NCBI GenBank assembly: GCA_012932865.1
Contig: SAXG01000060.1
Location: forward strand, 124,001-188,000
From: Amylostereum areolatum
Lineage: Eukaryota > Basidiomycota > Agaricomycetes > Russulales > Stereaceae
DNA length: 64,000 nucleotides
Direction of reading: 5' to 3'
The notes beneath the pieces were generated by a model, which was given only the letters and a program-made list of their open reading frames with translations, had not been told where the DNA came from and ran no database searches. The translations under genes and the position numbers were made by a program. Shown piece by piece: positions 30,650 to 41,674 of the stretch (position 1 is its first letter; the number at the start of each line of letters is the position of its first letter).

Positions 30650-32223
30650 ATGTCTTATATTTGCGCGTTTTCCCTCAATTCATACCGCAGTCTTCCCTCC
30701 TCCCTCGACGACGACGCAGACTCCCTCCCCCAACCCAGCACGACGACAGCCGCCCTCGTTCGGCACCCCTCCTCCCTCGCCAACCATCTCTCTGGCCCCA
30801 CAAGTACTTCGGTCTCCCCCCCATCGCGAGCCCGCTCTACGGCTTCTCGTTCAAGTAGTGGTGCCGGCATGCTCGAGGGTAGACACCCTCCTCTCTCCCT
30901 CACCAAAGCTGGACCCCTCCCAAAAGGACATCGCGCTTGTAAGTAAGGCGACGGAGACGAAGTCTCCGAGGCTCGGAAACTCGACCAAACCCACTTGTCC
31001 CCTCCCCCCCTCCTACCACCACCACCACCGCGCGTGGGCCATCTCCACCTCGACAACAATGGCGCCGTGCTTTTCCCGCCGCCTTCGTTCCCGCCAGGAC
31101 CCCTACTGTCCCGTGCTCAACGTCTTCGCGCGATCGGTTCTCGAAGCACGCACGCACCCGCCTCCTCTCCCATCCTCTCCCCCATCTCCGCGCCTGTTCG
31201 CCTCTCCCTTCAGGCCTACGACAATGCGCGCTCGCGCTCGGTCTCGGGCCCGAATCAACGAATTAGGCCGCAAGGCAGTCGGCGCCGCGGCTTTACGCTC
31301 GAGAGCATGTCGCGCAGCGCGCTTCCCCACAGCTACTTCTCGGCGAGCTCGCGCTCGAGTGATGGGGCAGGAGATATCAAAAGGGTCGCCTGTTGCGGAG
31401 GGGGGATAGAGAGCGAGGATTCAGTACTCAAGACCCGGACAACGCTCGCGCCACTGCGCTTCTTAAGCGTCGATGCAGTGAGTATCCTACGTCTCTCTCT
31501 CTCTCCAACTTCGTCCGACTTCATGTTCGCCACACGTTCGCGCCCGATCCCTGGCAATCACAAACCCCTTCACCCCTTTCGCCTTCCCAATATCTTCCTT
31601 TCGCACTCCTTTCCGTGGAATTCCCCCCTTTCCTTCTCCAACCCTCCAATATTACCTTTTTCCATCGGTCCTGGAGTCCCAAGTTCGATTTTTCAATCTC
31701 CTTTCTCGATCTTCTTCTCCTCGTCCTGTCCCGCTTCTTAACGTTATCTCATTATTCTCTCTACACTAGACAGCCTCCTTCGCCGTGTCAACTCGCTCGT
31801 GCACCGCCAAGAGCCGTCCTCCGCGTCGACAAGCCCCAGCTCCGCTATCCAACCCGTCCCACTACACCTCTGCTCCCGGTGACCTCGGCCCCGACTTCGA
31901 CTTCGACGAGGTGAACAACACGGCGCCGGGCGCACTCCTCCGCAGCCTTCCTCCTCGCCTCCCGCGCACGCGGCGCCGACTTCGGATACGTCCTTCGGCT
32001 CCTAGAGCACGTCCAGCGACTCGTTCGGGGACGACGTTGAGGATTCGTTTGATGATGAGGGAATGGAGTGGGGCGGGGAGCTGCCGCAGGAGACGATGAT
32101 TGGGGTGCCGCCGCCGGCGAGGGCGGCGAGGGCGAGCGAGGCGGGGGTGAGTGGTAAGTTGGGAGGTGTTGTGCACCCCGAAGGTCGTGCGTATTTCGTA
32201 TCACAGCATGTCCTCAACAACTG
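30650..32223 (+). CDS. Ser/Pro-rich hypothetical protein, several exons
   Basis: ATG at 30650 (MSYICAFSLNSYRS) opens a Ser/Thr/Pro-rich exon ending at a GTAAGT near 30940. Middle exons around 31000-31480 are uncertain because several frames are open in this GC-rich stretch. A long intron (GTGAGT near 31481 to CACTAG near 31769) leads to an exon with heptad-like NSLLRRVNSLVHRQ. The last exon has an acidic patch (SFGDDVEDSFDDEGMEWGG), ends VHPEGRAYFVSQHVLNN and stops at 32223. No domain recognised. The divergent start opposite the small gene at 30439 suggests a shared promoter region. Confidence 0.4.
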
Positions 32224-32616
32224 ATGAAGCTTGAAGATGGACCGTCCTATTGTACAATGAAATATCACACGTTTTGTGTGTTTCCCTGATGCGTGTGTGA
32301 TGAGAAAGTGAGCGTGTTTCTACGTCTAAGGAAGTTGGAGAAGGGTCTTGTGAAAAACATACGAACATGCGGGGGAAAAAAAGAACATCTGAGATGACGC
32401 CGGCAAGTGCCTTGCGTGTGACGGCCTCAACTTGCACCTTCGTCTTCAACCTCAACTTGCACCTTCGTCTTCAACTCCCAGATCCCAACTACGACTTTTT
32501 CCCTCCTCTCCCCCCTTCGCTCTCTCGCTTGTGGCCATCGATTTCTGTCGTTCGCCCCAACCTACTCGCGACGCTCGAAAACCTACGCAGCGATCGAGTT
32601 CACCCTCCAGAACGCC
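32224..32616. other. Spacer with duplicated words, no gene seen
   Basis: Includes two near-identical adjacent copies of caacttgcaccttcgtcttcaa around 32427-32475. No convincing coding sequence. Confidence 0.35.
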
Positions 32617-33195
32617 GTCAAACTGAGCATGCTTGGTACTTCCTTCGAGGTCCGTCTCTCCCGCCTCGCGCTCTCCTGGGACTCTCACACAGCTCTCGAC
32701 CACAGGTCACAACAGGATATGCCGATCTTCAGCCAGTGGACATGGGCGCGTGGCCATCTTCACCGACGGGAGTTTGCAGTCGCAGACCTGATCCCAGGCG
32801 CATTCGGCTTGGTCTGGTGAGTTTTCTCGCTTATACGGAACCCCTTTTCTACATCTCCCGAGCGCGGCGAGCTAGGAAGCGTTGTGAACGAATTTCTAGT
32901 CGCTGTCGTCGCCCTCAGCCCGACAACGCGGACGATGATTCCTTTTTGTTCACAGTCCGGCGAAGGATCAGCTCACAGGCGTCCGTCGCCGTCCCCGTGA
33001 AGAAAGTCATGAAACCGTTCAGCACCCCGGTCCTCAGCTAGCGCACCTATTGCGAATTCAGACTCCTCAAGCACATTACCCACGAAAACGTTCGTACCCC
33101 CCCGGGCCTTTGTTGTTGCTCGACCGATTCGGCGCCTAACCTTCCCGACAGATCATCATCCTCAGCGACTTGTTCATATCGCCATCAGAGGACAT
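32617..33195 (+). pseudogene. Decayed 5' fragment of a HOG1-type MAP kinase gene
   Basis: Exon pieces match the N-terminal region of the Hog1/Sty1/p38 stress kinase as I know it: KLSMLGTSFE, VTTGYADLQPVDMG, GAFGLVW, AKDQLTG, then VKKVMKPFSTPVLS, RT-CEFRLLKHITHEN and IIILSDLFISPSEDM. Introns lie between these pieces, so this is a DNA-level copy and not a processed one. Damage: TAG where a Lys codon is expected after PVLS (near 33041), a frameshift between AKDQLTG and ASVAV, and an odd 48-bp segment inside the Gly-rich loop region. Sequence after the SEDM exon does not continue the kinase, so catalytic and activation loops are absent. Non-functional as a kinase. Confidence 0.75.
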
Positions 33196-33604
33196 GTAGG
33201 ACCCCGCATCGGTCTGGTCGCGAACGCAGGGCTGATACCCTGGATAGCTACTTCGGATAGCCTGGGTGCGTCATTTTCTGTTCCGCTTCTGGGGCACGCA
33301 TGGCTCATGAACCGGTCAGTGTCGTCCTCCCAAGTGTTTCCAACAAACTCTGGAGCATCGAGAACGAACGATTGCCAATACCTCGCTGGGTTCCCGATCG
33401 GCGACACTGATAGCTGTCACCGAGCTCCCCCTACGCAAGTCGTCCGTCTCGCGGTCCCCACGCATCTTCAGCATGCACAGGTTTTGTATTCGCTTCATTT
33501 TTCTTCTTTCCTCCGTGTACTTACATTACGAGTCGTACATACTCGATCAGCTGTACATATGCCATGCACAAATGATACTGTTGATTAGCCTTGATGACGT
33601 CGAC

Positions 33605-33830
33605 GCGCTGACCATGGATGCGCTGATGCGCTGGCACTAGCGCTAGGGAGGAGGGCTGGCGGCGAAGCGCTAGCGCTGACAACGTCGACGTGCTGACGAC
33701 GATGCGCTATTGCGCTGGCTCTGACTCTGGCGCCGAGAGCTAGTTCTGGAAACTGATGCGCTGATGCTGGTACTGGTGCTGAGGGCTGGTGCTGGCGCTG
33801 AGGGCTGGCGCTGGATGCTGATGTGAAGAG
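33605..33830. repeat. Degenerate GCTGG/GGCGCTG minisatellite
   Basis: About 225 bp built from short variants of gatgcgctg, ctggcgctgag and ggctggtgctgg. Irregular unit length, no ORF of interest. Confidence 0.6.
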
Positions 33831-35055
33831 GACTTGGAAATAAATTATTTTAGATTGACACGGAAGGACTGGGCTCGCCTTTGCAAAGAAATCGTTCGTG
33901 TGGCATCGGCGCGGCAGGCGATAGGTCTGTGAAAAAACTTATTTCCGAGATTTGCGTACGCGTTTCGGGTGGTATTCTAAATGAGATAATCCCAAAACCT
34001 TCGCGTTCTCGGTGGAAGGTCTTTCAAAGGTTTGAATTGCCACTCCTCGGCCGGCCGGGGAGCATGTGTAGCAAAGGACCTGTTTGTAAGACCGCATATT
34101 GATTCCGAAGACCTCACCGAAACGAGTCCTTTCAGTCGTCTTCATGCCCTAGCTTGCTGATGTTGTGAATGACTTATCTGAGATCGATCTGCGCAGATCC
34201 ACGGACCAATCGCAAAGAGGATCTTTCACCGACCTGCAGGAACCCGCGTGGATTCCACGTGAACAACTTATTTGCATGGGCTCAACAGACGATGAGGTCA
34301 GAAATAATAAATAAATAGTATAAGATACCTAGCGATCCCAGTTTGAAGGTCCCGAGAATTTAATATTTACAATAGGTGCCCTCCGGACTGTTTAGGCGAT
34401 GTCAAGGTAGTACTTCTGATGTATCTCCAGCGCCTAGCCGGACGCAGATTGCCACTTAATGCCCGGGGTGTCTTCTCAATGGGCAGCTAATCTCCACATG
34501 GAGATAGAAGTGGGGCTGGGACACACATGAACAATCTCAATCAGGTTTGGTGACCACGGCGGAGGTGAGTCCACGAGTGCACCCTTGCCACTTGCACCTA
34601 GGATGTTCAGACGTGATCATCCGGAAGCCTGCCAAAGGTTACCGTTACACAGTCTTCTGCAGCCCACGCAAGAAACGCGGAGGCTGGCTCCAAACAGAAA
34701 GCGCAGAAGACACGGAGCCTGCCACGCGTGAGAAGCACACATGTCGGTCACATTTCTAGGCCCGCCGCACGGAAGAGCCAGCCACACTTGTACGTACAGG
34801 ATAGCCTCGGGTGGACGTACCCATTCCCCGCCTCTCCCTAGAAATAGAGTTCTCACGCGGCTCTGGACGCTTCTGTCCTGCCGCCGCACCCACCCACTCC
34901 TTGCCAAAATATCTGTCGCCCCATCCCCCCGTCCTGCGCCGCTCCCGCTCACCATGCTTACTCAACCACCCACTGTCTTCTATGCATTGTTCTACCTCCG
35001 TTTCACTCACACCCGGCACGCGCAGGACAATGGCTGCGGACACAAAATGACCTCT
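33831..35055. other. Intergenic to start of GC-rich block
   Basis: No confident gene. GC content rises sharply after about 34.8 kb. An open stretch with an ATG at 34741 runs toward the repeat modules and could be the 5' exon of a gene across them. Confidence 0.3.
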
Positions 35056-36830
35056 ACATTTCGCGAGATTTTCGCCCCCGCGGCGAGCGGACCCCCCGCC
35101 TGCGTAGGGGAAATTGGCGTGGGCGTCGGCCACGCGAGCGCGGCGCCGCCGCGCGGATCCCCATGCATTCCACCCAGGTCAGTGGTTTTCCAACAGGGGA
35201 CGTGGGGTTTCTCACCGACGCTGCATTGCTAGGACGTCGCGCGCAGGCGAGGACAAGCCACACCCTGCCCCACCACGCGTCATCGCGCGCGCTCGTCCCC
35301 GCCCCCCCTCGCCTGCTGCGGACGCATTTTGCGGTGCGAGTGAACCTCGATTTTTCAGGATTTCGGCCCAGCGGCGAGCGGACCGTCCCGCATTGTAGGG
35401 AGAATGGGTGTGGACGGCGACGGGATGTCGACGTCCAGCGTGCGGGGCACGCGTGCGCGGCGCAGCCGCGCGCATCCCTACGCGGTTTCGTTCGGGTCAG
35501 TCCATTTTCGCTAGGGGGTTGAATGCCACTGACGAACGCGCCGCCGTTAGGCATCACACGCAGCGTGGCGAAGCCACGCGTGCCGCCCCCCACGCCCGTC
35601 TCTCCCCCGACCTGCCGCCCACTCTGCGTGCTGCGGACGCATTCTGTGGGCCCGGCGAACCTCGAAAATTCGAGGCGTCGGCCCCACGGCGAGCGTCCCG
35701 TCCCGCCTGTGTTGGAGGGATTTGCGTGGACCTCGGCGGGATGTCGACGTCCAGCGTGCGGGGCACGCGAGCTCGGCGCAGCCGCGCGCATCCCTACACC
35801 TGTTCTCGTGCAGGTCAGTCGCTTTTCGCCAGTGAACGGAACGTCACTTACGCATTCCCCCGCTTCCAGGTTCGACACGACGCCCACGCGCTCCGCCCCC
35901 ACGCCCGTCTTCCTCGCCATCCGCCGCCGCCTTTGCATGCTGCGGACGCATTTCGACACCCCCATGGACCTCGAAATTTCGAGATTTCGGCCCCGCGCCG
36001 AGCGGACCCGTCGTGCCTGTGCAGGAGGGGCTGGCGGGGACGTCGACGTCCAGCGTGCGGGCGCACGCGAGCGCGGCGCCGCCGCGCGCATCCCTGTGCG
36101 CTTTCGTTTTGGTCAGTCCATTTCCGCCAGGGGGGTGGAATACCGCTCACGAATGCCCCGCGTCCAGGTGTCGCACGAGGCGTGGCGAAGCCACGCGCTC
36201 TCTCCCCCCCACCTCCGTCTTGCTCGCCATCCGCCGGCGCCGTTGCATGCTGCGGACGGATTTTGACGTCCCCGAGGACGTCGAAATGTCGAGGGTTCGG
36301 CGCCGCGGCGAGCGGTCCCCTCGCGCGCACAGGGGACGACCAGCGTGAACGTCGACGGGATGTCGACGTTGGTGCGGGGGTCAGGAGCGCGGCGTAGCCG
36401 CGCGGATCCCTGCGGTGCCACGTCAGGTCAGTTCGTTTTCCAACGCGTGCGGAGGATCACTCACGGAGGACTCTTTTCCAGGACGCGTGGCGGAGCCACG
36501 CTCCCCACCTGTGCGCGTGCACCCTTCCCTCCGAGTACGTCCCCCGCACCCATCGTTCCCGCCGCACGACGCTCACCTTGCGTGCAGGGGGCCTGCTGCG
36601 GACGCAAAACGGAGGCCGGAAGACCCTCGAAATTTCGAGGTTCCGGCCCCCGCGGCGCGCGGACCGTCTCTGCCCTCGGACCATGAGAGGGGCGTGCGCG
36701 TCGACGGGGTGTCGACGCGGGGGAGGGTCAGCGCGGCGCAGCCGCGCGGTCCACCATGTCGGTGAGTCAGTCTCCGTACGAGGGAGTTGGAGGGGACCGT
36801 GCTCACCGTCTGTCCCAGGTTTCCTCGACC
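35056..36830 (+). repeat. Six tandem ~300-bp modules, each with an intron-like unit
   Basis: GC-rich array. Shared words per module are a gcggcgagcggacc variant (near 35078, 35368, 35686, 35995, 36302, 36652), gtcgacgtccagcgtgcggg, gcggcgcagccgcgcg and a near-palindrome cctcgaaatttcgagg variant. Each module also holds a 55-57 nt GTCAGT/GTGAGT...CTCAC/CTGAC...YAG segment: 35178-35232, 35496-35550, 35814-35869, 36112-36167, 36427-36481, 36762-36818; a seventh, 36947-37009, follows. Donor spacing is 318, 318, 298, 315 and 335. On the plus strand the peptide RDVDVQRAGHA-type recurs in frames that agree with splice phase for modules 1-3, then meets a TAG at 36395-36397. Either a gene with tandemly duplicated exons or a large satellite that copied an exon-intron unit. 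Confidence 0.65.
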
Positions 36831-37747
36831 GCCCAGCGACCGCGCGCCGTACACCACGCCCGCGCTGGCGGCGCGCGGTCCTCCCGCTCCCTACGAACGC
36901 GATGTCGCGGGCGATTGGCGGGACGCGTGACCTCGTGGACGACGTGGTGAGTCTTTTCTTCCTATTCGAGAGGAGGCGGAGGGACTCACGGGGTTGTCCC
37001 TCTCTCCAGGAGGCGCTCTCGCCCGCGAGAACGCGACGGACGGTGTCGCAGCGTGCGATGCACGAGCGGACGGCGGCCGTCGCGTGTGCGGGGGCTCTCC
37101 TTGGCCAGCGATGTCCGTGTTTCTGGCATCATGTCAGCACCGGATGCGACGGACACGTCAAGTCGTGCGCGCGTGCACGAAGGCGCGAGGACGGACCCCG
37201 AGCGGGACGCGGATCGGGGCGGATGGGTGTGCGGTGCGGGGAAGCGTCCGCGGACGGGGGACTGGCGACGAGCGAGGGTGGTGCGGAGGCGGTGCCGCAT
37301 TTGTCGCCTCGGGGGCGTGCAGGACGGACAAGGCGGGATCGGCGCAGACGGGGGGGGCGGCAGACGAGGCGCACGGGGTTCGCGAGGGATGCGGAATGGC
37401 GAGATGTACATACACGAACGCACGGATGTTGAGAACGGCGCAAGTTGGCGGGCCAGCGAGACGGGCGATCGCGGCGAGATAGTGAGTGACGACGTGAAGG
37501 AAGGGGAGAGACACGCACCGGGGGCAGCTGAGAGCAGGGAAATGCGGTGTCGGTGCTGCAGCAGGCGGGAATGCAAGTTGTCGGTGCACTAGCAGGTGGG
37601 ATAGAGACTGAGTGCTCGTTCTATCCGTGAACGCGTTTTGCCTGCGATGCGGCGGCGCAGGGCGATTGGGCGACGGAGGGCGGGAGCAGAGAGTGAGAGT
37701 GCAAACGACGAGGGAGGCGATGACGTCACTCGCCGGCCCCTCTCAGG
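36831..37747. other. GC-rich spacer with long chance ORFs
   Basis: Very GC-rich, so long open frames exist on both strands and prove little. A possible short exon MSRAIGGTRDLVDDV (36902-36946) with a clean GTGAGT intron to 37009 may belong to the upstream modular gene. The last 150 bp before 37748 should hold the malate dehydrogenase promoter; a pyrimidine-rich ctctcag precedes its ATG. Confidence 0.35.
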
Positions 37748-39116
37748 ATGTTCAGCCGCACCGCCGTTCGCACCCTCGCCCAGAAGCGCGCCTTCTCCTC
37801 CGCCGCCGCCCGCCACACCAAGGTCACCGTCCTCGGCGCTGGCGGAGGCATCGGCCAGCCGCTCTCCCTCCTGCTCAAGCTCGACCCCCACGTGTCCGCC
37901 CTCAGCCTGTACGACATCCGCGGCGCCCCCGGCGTCGCCGCCGACGTCTCCCACATCGACTCCCACAGCAAGGTGCGCGTTGTCGTTCGCATTCCAGCGG
38001 CCGTGGCTGACGGCTGAGGCGGTGCGCGCAGGTCACGGGCTACGCTGCCGACCAGCTCGACCAGGCCCTCGAGGGCACCAAGGTCGTGATCATCCCTGCC
38101 GGCGTGCCCAGGAATGTGTGTGTCTACGCTCTCCCTTTCCCTCGTTTCTGACCCAGCTCGCAGCCCGGAGTAAGTCCTTGCTGCGTCCTCGTCCCCTTTC
38201 GCGCCCTCTGACCCACTCCGTCTGACCGCAAGATGACCCGCGACGACCTTTTCAACGTGAGTTCCTGTTCCATTACTCTATTCCTCGGTCTGGGCTGGGA
38301 CGGGCACCCTCCTCCCACCCCCTCGGCATGCATACCTCGAGGCTCACCGCCCGCGTCGCGCGTTCGCAGACCAACGCCTCGATCGTCCGCGACCTCGCCG
38401 CGACCATCGCCCGCGTCGCCCCGGACGCCCACGTCTGCGTCATCTCCAACCCCGTCAACTCCACCGTGCCCATCGTGGCCGAGACCTTCAAAAAGGCGGG
38501 CGTGTACGACCCCCGCCGCCTCTTCGGCGTCACCACCCTCGACGTCGTCCGCGCCGCCCGCTTCCTGGCCGAGATCACGAACGCGGACCCGAAGGAGACC
38601 GTGCTCACCGTCGTCGGCGGCCACTCGGGCGCCACCATCGTCCCGCTGCTGTCCCAGAGCCCCTTCGGGAAGGCCGTCGCCGGCGACGCGTACGCCCAGA
38701 TCGTGCACCGCATCCAGTTCGGCGGGGACGAGGTCGTGAAGGCCAAGGACGGCGCCGGCTCCGCCACCCTCTCCATGGCCTACGCCGGCGCCAAGTTCGC
38801 CAACGCCCTCCTGCGCGGCATCGGCGGCGAGAAGGGCGTCGTCACCCCCACCTTCGTCGACAGCCCGCTCTTCAAGGACCAGGGCATCGACTTTTTCTCG
38901 TCCAACGTCGAGCTCGGCGTGCGTTCTCCTGCCCTTCCCCTTCGCGCTCTCCCCGCTCTCGGGGTTTCTGATCGTCCGCGTCTCGCATCGCAGGTGAACG
39001 GCGTGGAGAACATCTTCCCGCTCGGACCGCTCTCGGCCGAGGAGGAGGAGCTGCTCGCGGCGTGCTTGCCCGACCTGAAGAAGAACATCGAGAAGGGCAA
39101 GGCGTTCGTCGCATGA
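37748..39116 (+). CDS. Malate dehydrogenase, mitochondrial
   Basis: NAD-dependent malate dehydrogenase of the TCA cycle (malate to oxaloacetate). Six exons, 336 aa: 37748-37972, 38032-38115, 38164-38169, 38233-38256, 38370-38918, 38994-39116; all junctions are phase 0. Residues 1-24 ([21 protein letters not shown]) form an Arg/Ala/Ser mitochondrial presequence. Then come the Rossmann NAD motif [19 protein letters not shown], the substrate-loop Arg region [40 protein letters not shown] and the catalytic His in [13 protein letters not shown]. The Pro-Gly pair comes from a 6-nt exon; Asn replaces the Lys usual in VPRKPG. Length and motifs are normal, so it should be functional. Strong C/G third-position preference suggests high expression. 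Confidence 0.97.
38164..38169 (+). other. 6-nt microexon of the malate dehydrogenase gene
   Basis: CCCGGA (Pro-Gly) lies between a 48-nt intron ending CGCAG (38116-38163) and a 63-nt intron starting GTAAGT (38170-38232). It supplies the invariant PG between VPRN and MTRDD. Both introns have CTGAC branch-like motifs. Confidence 0.85.
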
Positions 39117-39274
39117 GCGCGTCGGGGCATGCGCGGCCGGGTATCGTACCGTGCTGTAGTCTTTTAGATGTTGTCTCGAGTGCTACAAAAGGGCGACCGT
39201 GATGCATATCTAACTCTTGGTGGGGCGGGACGTTGCCTATGAGGGCCGCGTGAGGCTTATGCCGCCAAATCCCA

Positions 39275-39290
39275 GATAGATAGATAGATA
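39275..39290. repeat. (GATA)4 microsatellite
   Basis: Four GATA units about 160 bp after the malate dehydrogenase stop. Its flanks are not similar to the GATA repeat at 7049. Confidence 0.6.
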
Positions 39291-40139
39291 GAACTACACG
39301 GCACCCCACGGAACAGCCGGTACCCCAAGGAAGCAACATGCCTTATTTTACATGTCCCTGGGCCCCTTCAGATAAACCTGAGACGATGTCACCGCATTGA
39401 ACGTGTTCTATCAAAGGGATCCTCCGGGCAGTGCTATTAGAAGGAAACGTAAGTATGTAGGGTACGTGTTCTCGATCTTGGTAGGAGCCCACCGGTGGCC
39501 TATGTAAGTGGCACCGCGGCGGCAATGATGGGTCCATCCATGGTCATCCACGACGATTTTGATGATTCCCTGCCACTCCCAATCCGTATTATGCCCGTCA
39601 GGGTTCGTGAGAGCGTAAGACATCCTCGTCTGAGGGGTTATGGACTCATGGTACGGGTTGGAGGGGGTGGATAGGACCCTGGCATATCCCCCAGCAACTT
39701 TGATCCTAATGCTCACGGAAATGGCCTTCGATTGGGGCTGATCATGTATCGTAATGCTCACGGAATATACGAAAATTCAAAATCTGTCCGATCTGACCCC
39801 CGTCCGAAAAACCTCCGTCTGATCTGATGTCAGATCCATATGCGTACGGATCGGCGCCGTGGCCGTGGCCGGGAGGCCCGGTGGCATCTCAGCGTCGTTG
39901 AACGTTGAACTTCGCCGACTCTCGACTCTCTACCGCCGTGATCTGGCGCATGTCCATCTCGCTCGACGCTGACGCCAAACGAGCAACTTCGTACCTATGA
40001 AAAGCAACAGGACGACGCGCCATAAACGATGCTTGACGGCGGGCTTACTATACTAATGCCAATAGCTACCGCAATTGGTCCTAGGTTCGAGTCTCTAGGC
40101 TCATTTCCATTCTCCACCAAAGTAAGTAGGTCTAAACCC
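39291..40139. other. Spacer left of the large DNA transposon
   Basis: Contains a 117-codon minus ORF (39411-39761) with no recognised family and a 27-bp segment at 39673-39699 that recurs inverted at 49357-49383. A weak tRNA-like 3' arm near 40080 was considered and rejected. The true left end of the transposon probably lies here. Confidence 0.35.
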
Positions 40140-40443
40140 ATATGCACGGCGCATATGTCATGGAGTTCGTCGTTCTGATTGGCCTAGAAGAACTGTACAG
40201 GTCGTGTCCCTTGAATGTTGACAGAACAACCACGTCTCACGAGGAGCCCAACACATCTTTCCCGTCCGTCTCTCATCTCAACAGCTCTCGAACACCTTCC
40301 CTCTGTGCTCACACTCCTTGGCTTTATCAGCATGGTGAGGCCAAAACCACCTCGTCGCCTCAAAGCTCACGGTATGTGACGTACCACATCATACCCTCGA
40401 TAAAAATACGAAAAAAATACAGCTTCGTTTTGTCTCCTCTCGC

Positions 40444-41290
40444 TACTCAACACTACTGTCACCTTCGTTTTTGTCATTGTCGGGATCGTCAACGCCGTCA
40501 ATTTTGTCTTTTCGTACCCGTACTCCCGCGCTATCCGGCGTGTCAACCGCTCAGCTTTGTGCTATCAACGACGGGGTACGTTTTTTCGATGCACTATCGA
40601 GAACATCCCTCATTCGTGTTTGGTCAGTTCTATCTTTCGTCCATCCCTCAATACGCGCAGCAACCGCGCCCGCCCTTTATCGAGCCTCTGCGATCACGGC
40701 GTGCATCTTTACAATGGTAGGATACGATATCGCAAGGCTGATATCAAGCACCACGCGTTTTCTGTGTGCCCTCGGAAGGCTGGGTGTGTACCTCCTTCAT
40801 TCACAGTGTGCATCAAGTCAACTAACTTTCCGTCCAGCCCCTAGATACACTGTTCTTGGGGTCGCTGCTGCCGTCAAGTCCACGGTGTATGGACAACACA
40901 CGTTTGAGGCCGCGCGCACCGCCATTCGTCATTTTACCTATCTAGCATCACAAACCCTCGGTGCTCTTCATCGCGTAAGGAGTAAAAGTATGCGTCACCT
41001 TGTGTTGTCATATGTGCACCGCTCTGATCCTGATTTTACCAGTGTGCGAGGCTTCTCTGCCTGTGACTATAGCAAGTATCCAAACTTTCGACCGTGTTTC
41101 GGCATGGATCACCTCAAGGTTGTTATATCATCCCCGGACAGGAGGTAGGCAGGTTTCAAATTACTTCGTCGACGGTGTCTAATCCTGATCTAGCTGTCAC
41201 CATCGTGGCTGTGGTCGCAATGGTGAATGCCTGTATATGTCAAGCTGCGTTTGCCGCCGCCCGGATTTCTTTTGTCGCCCCCTTTTTGGC
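40444..41290 (+). CDS. Candidate 5' exons of the Ulp1-transposase gene, Ala/Val-rich
   Basis: Several short exons with GT/AG borders read as hydrophobic segments: TFVFVIVGIVNAVNFVFSYP (ends near 40571), VLSFVHPSIRAATAPALYRA to FTM (near 40626-40714), TVLGVAAAVKSTVYG (near 40834-40974) and VTIVAVVAMVNACICQAAFA (near 41198-41320). Codon phases fit between the first two. The series suggests a row of membrane-like or Ala-rich helices ahead of the protease domain. Start codon and exact exon chain are unresolved; one candidate is the ATG at 40334. They may belong to the downstream gene, which lacks another clear start, or to a separate gene. Confidence 0.35.
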
Positions 41291-41674
41291 CACCGTGGTG
41301 CAATTGGCGTCACGGTACGATGCACGTATGCTTGCTATAGCTGTATGTGTATATGCGTTCGAGTTTACGGCACTCATCCATGGACTCGGTACGTCTTTGC
41401 ATATCGGCTAGTACTCGTCATTCTAAAGTGTTGCGCTCTAGTCTACTGGGCATGTCCGTCCCTTCTGCCTTTACATCAAATATTCCACGGTCCATTCCGA
41501 TATCGACGTCGGCACATCTCGCATATGCGGCGGCGACACTATCTCCACCTATGTCGTGCTGGCCAATGGCGAGTGCAAGTCGGTCCTACCTATCTTCAAG
41601 AATCCTGGCACAGAGACCCAGTTTTGTCGCTGTCGGGTCAACATCCTCATGCTTCCAAGTCAACCTACAATTTA

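Noticed and set aside
35054..36091. 345-codon minus-strand ORF across the tandem modules
   Set aside because: GC-rich repeats keep many frames open on both strands; splice-like signals are on the plus strand only.
36986..37589. Long overlapping ORFs on both strands upstream of malate dehydrogenase
   Set aside because: Base composition explains the open frames; no domain or consistent splice pattern.
38124..38776. Minus-strand ORFs of 167-194 codons inside malate dehydrogenase
   Set aside because: Shadow frames of a clearly coding GC-rich plus-strand gene.
39275..39300. (GATA)4 as the tail of a second LINE insertion
   Set aside because: Flanking sequence shows no similarity to the LINE at 7.05-8.03 kb and no RT text nearby.
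40030..40110. tRNA-like 3' arm (ggttcgagtctctagg) with a possible intron upstream
   Set aside because: The T-stem does not pair properly with a 7-nt loop and no acceptor stem or D-arm fits.
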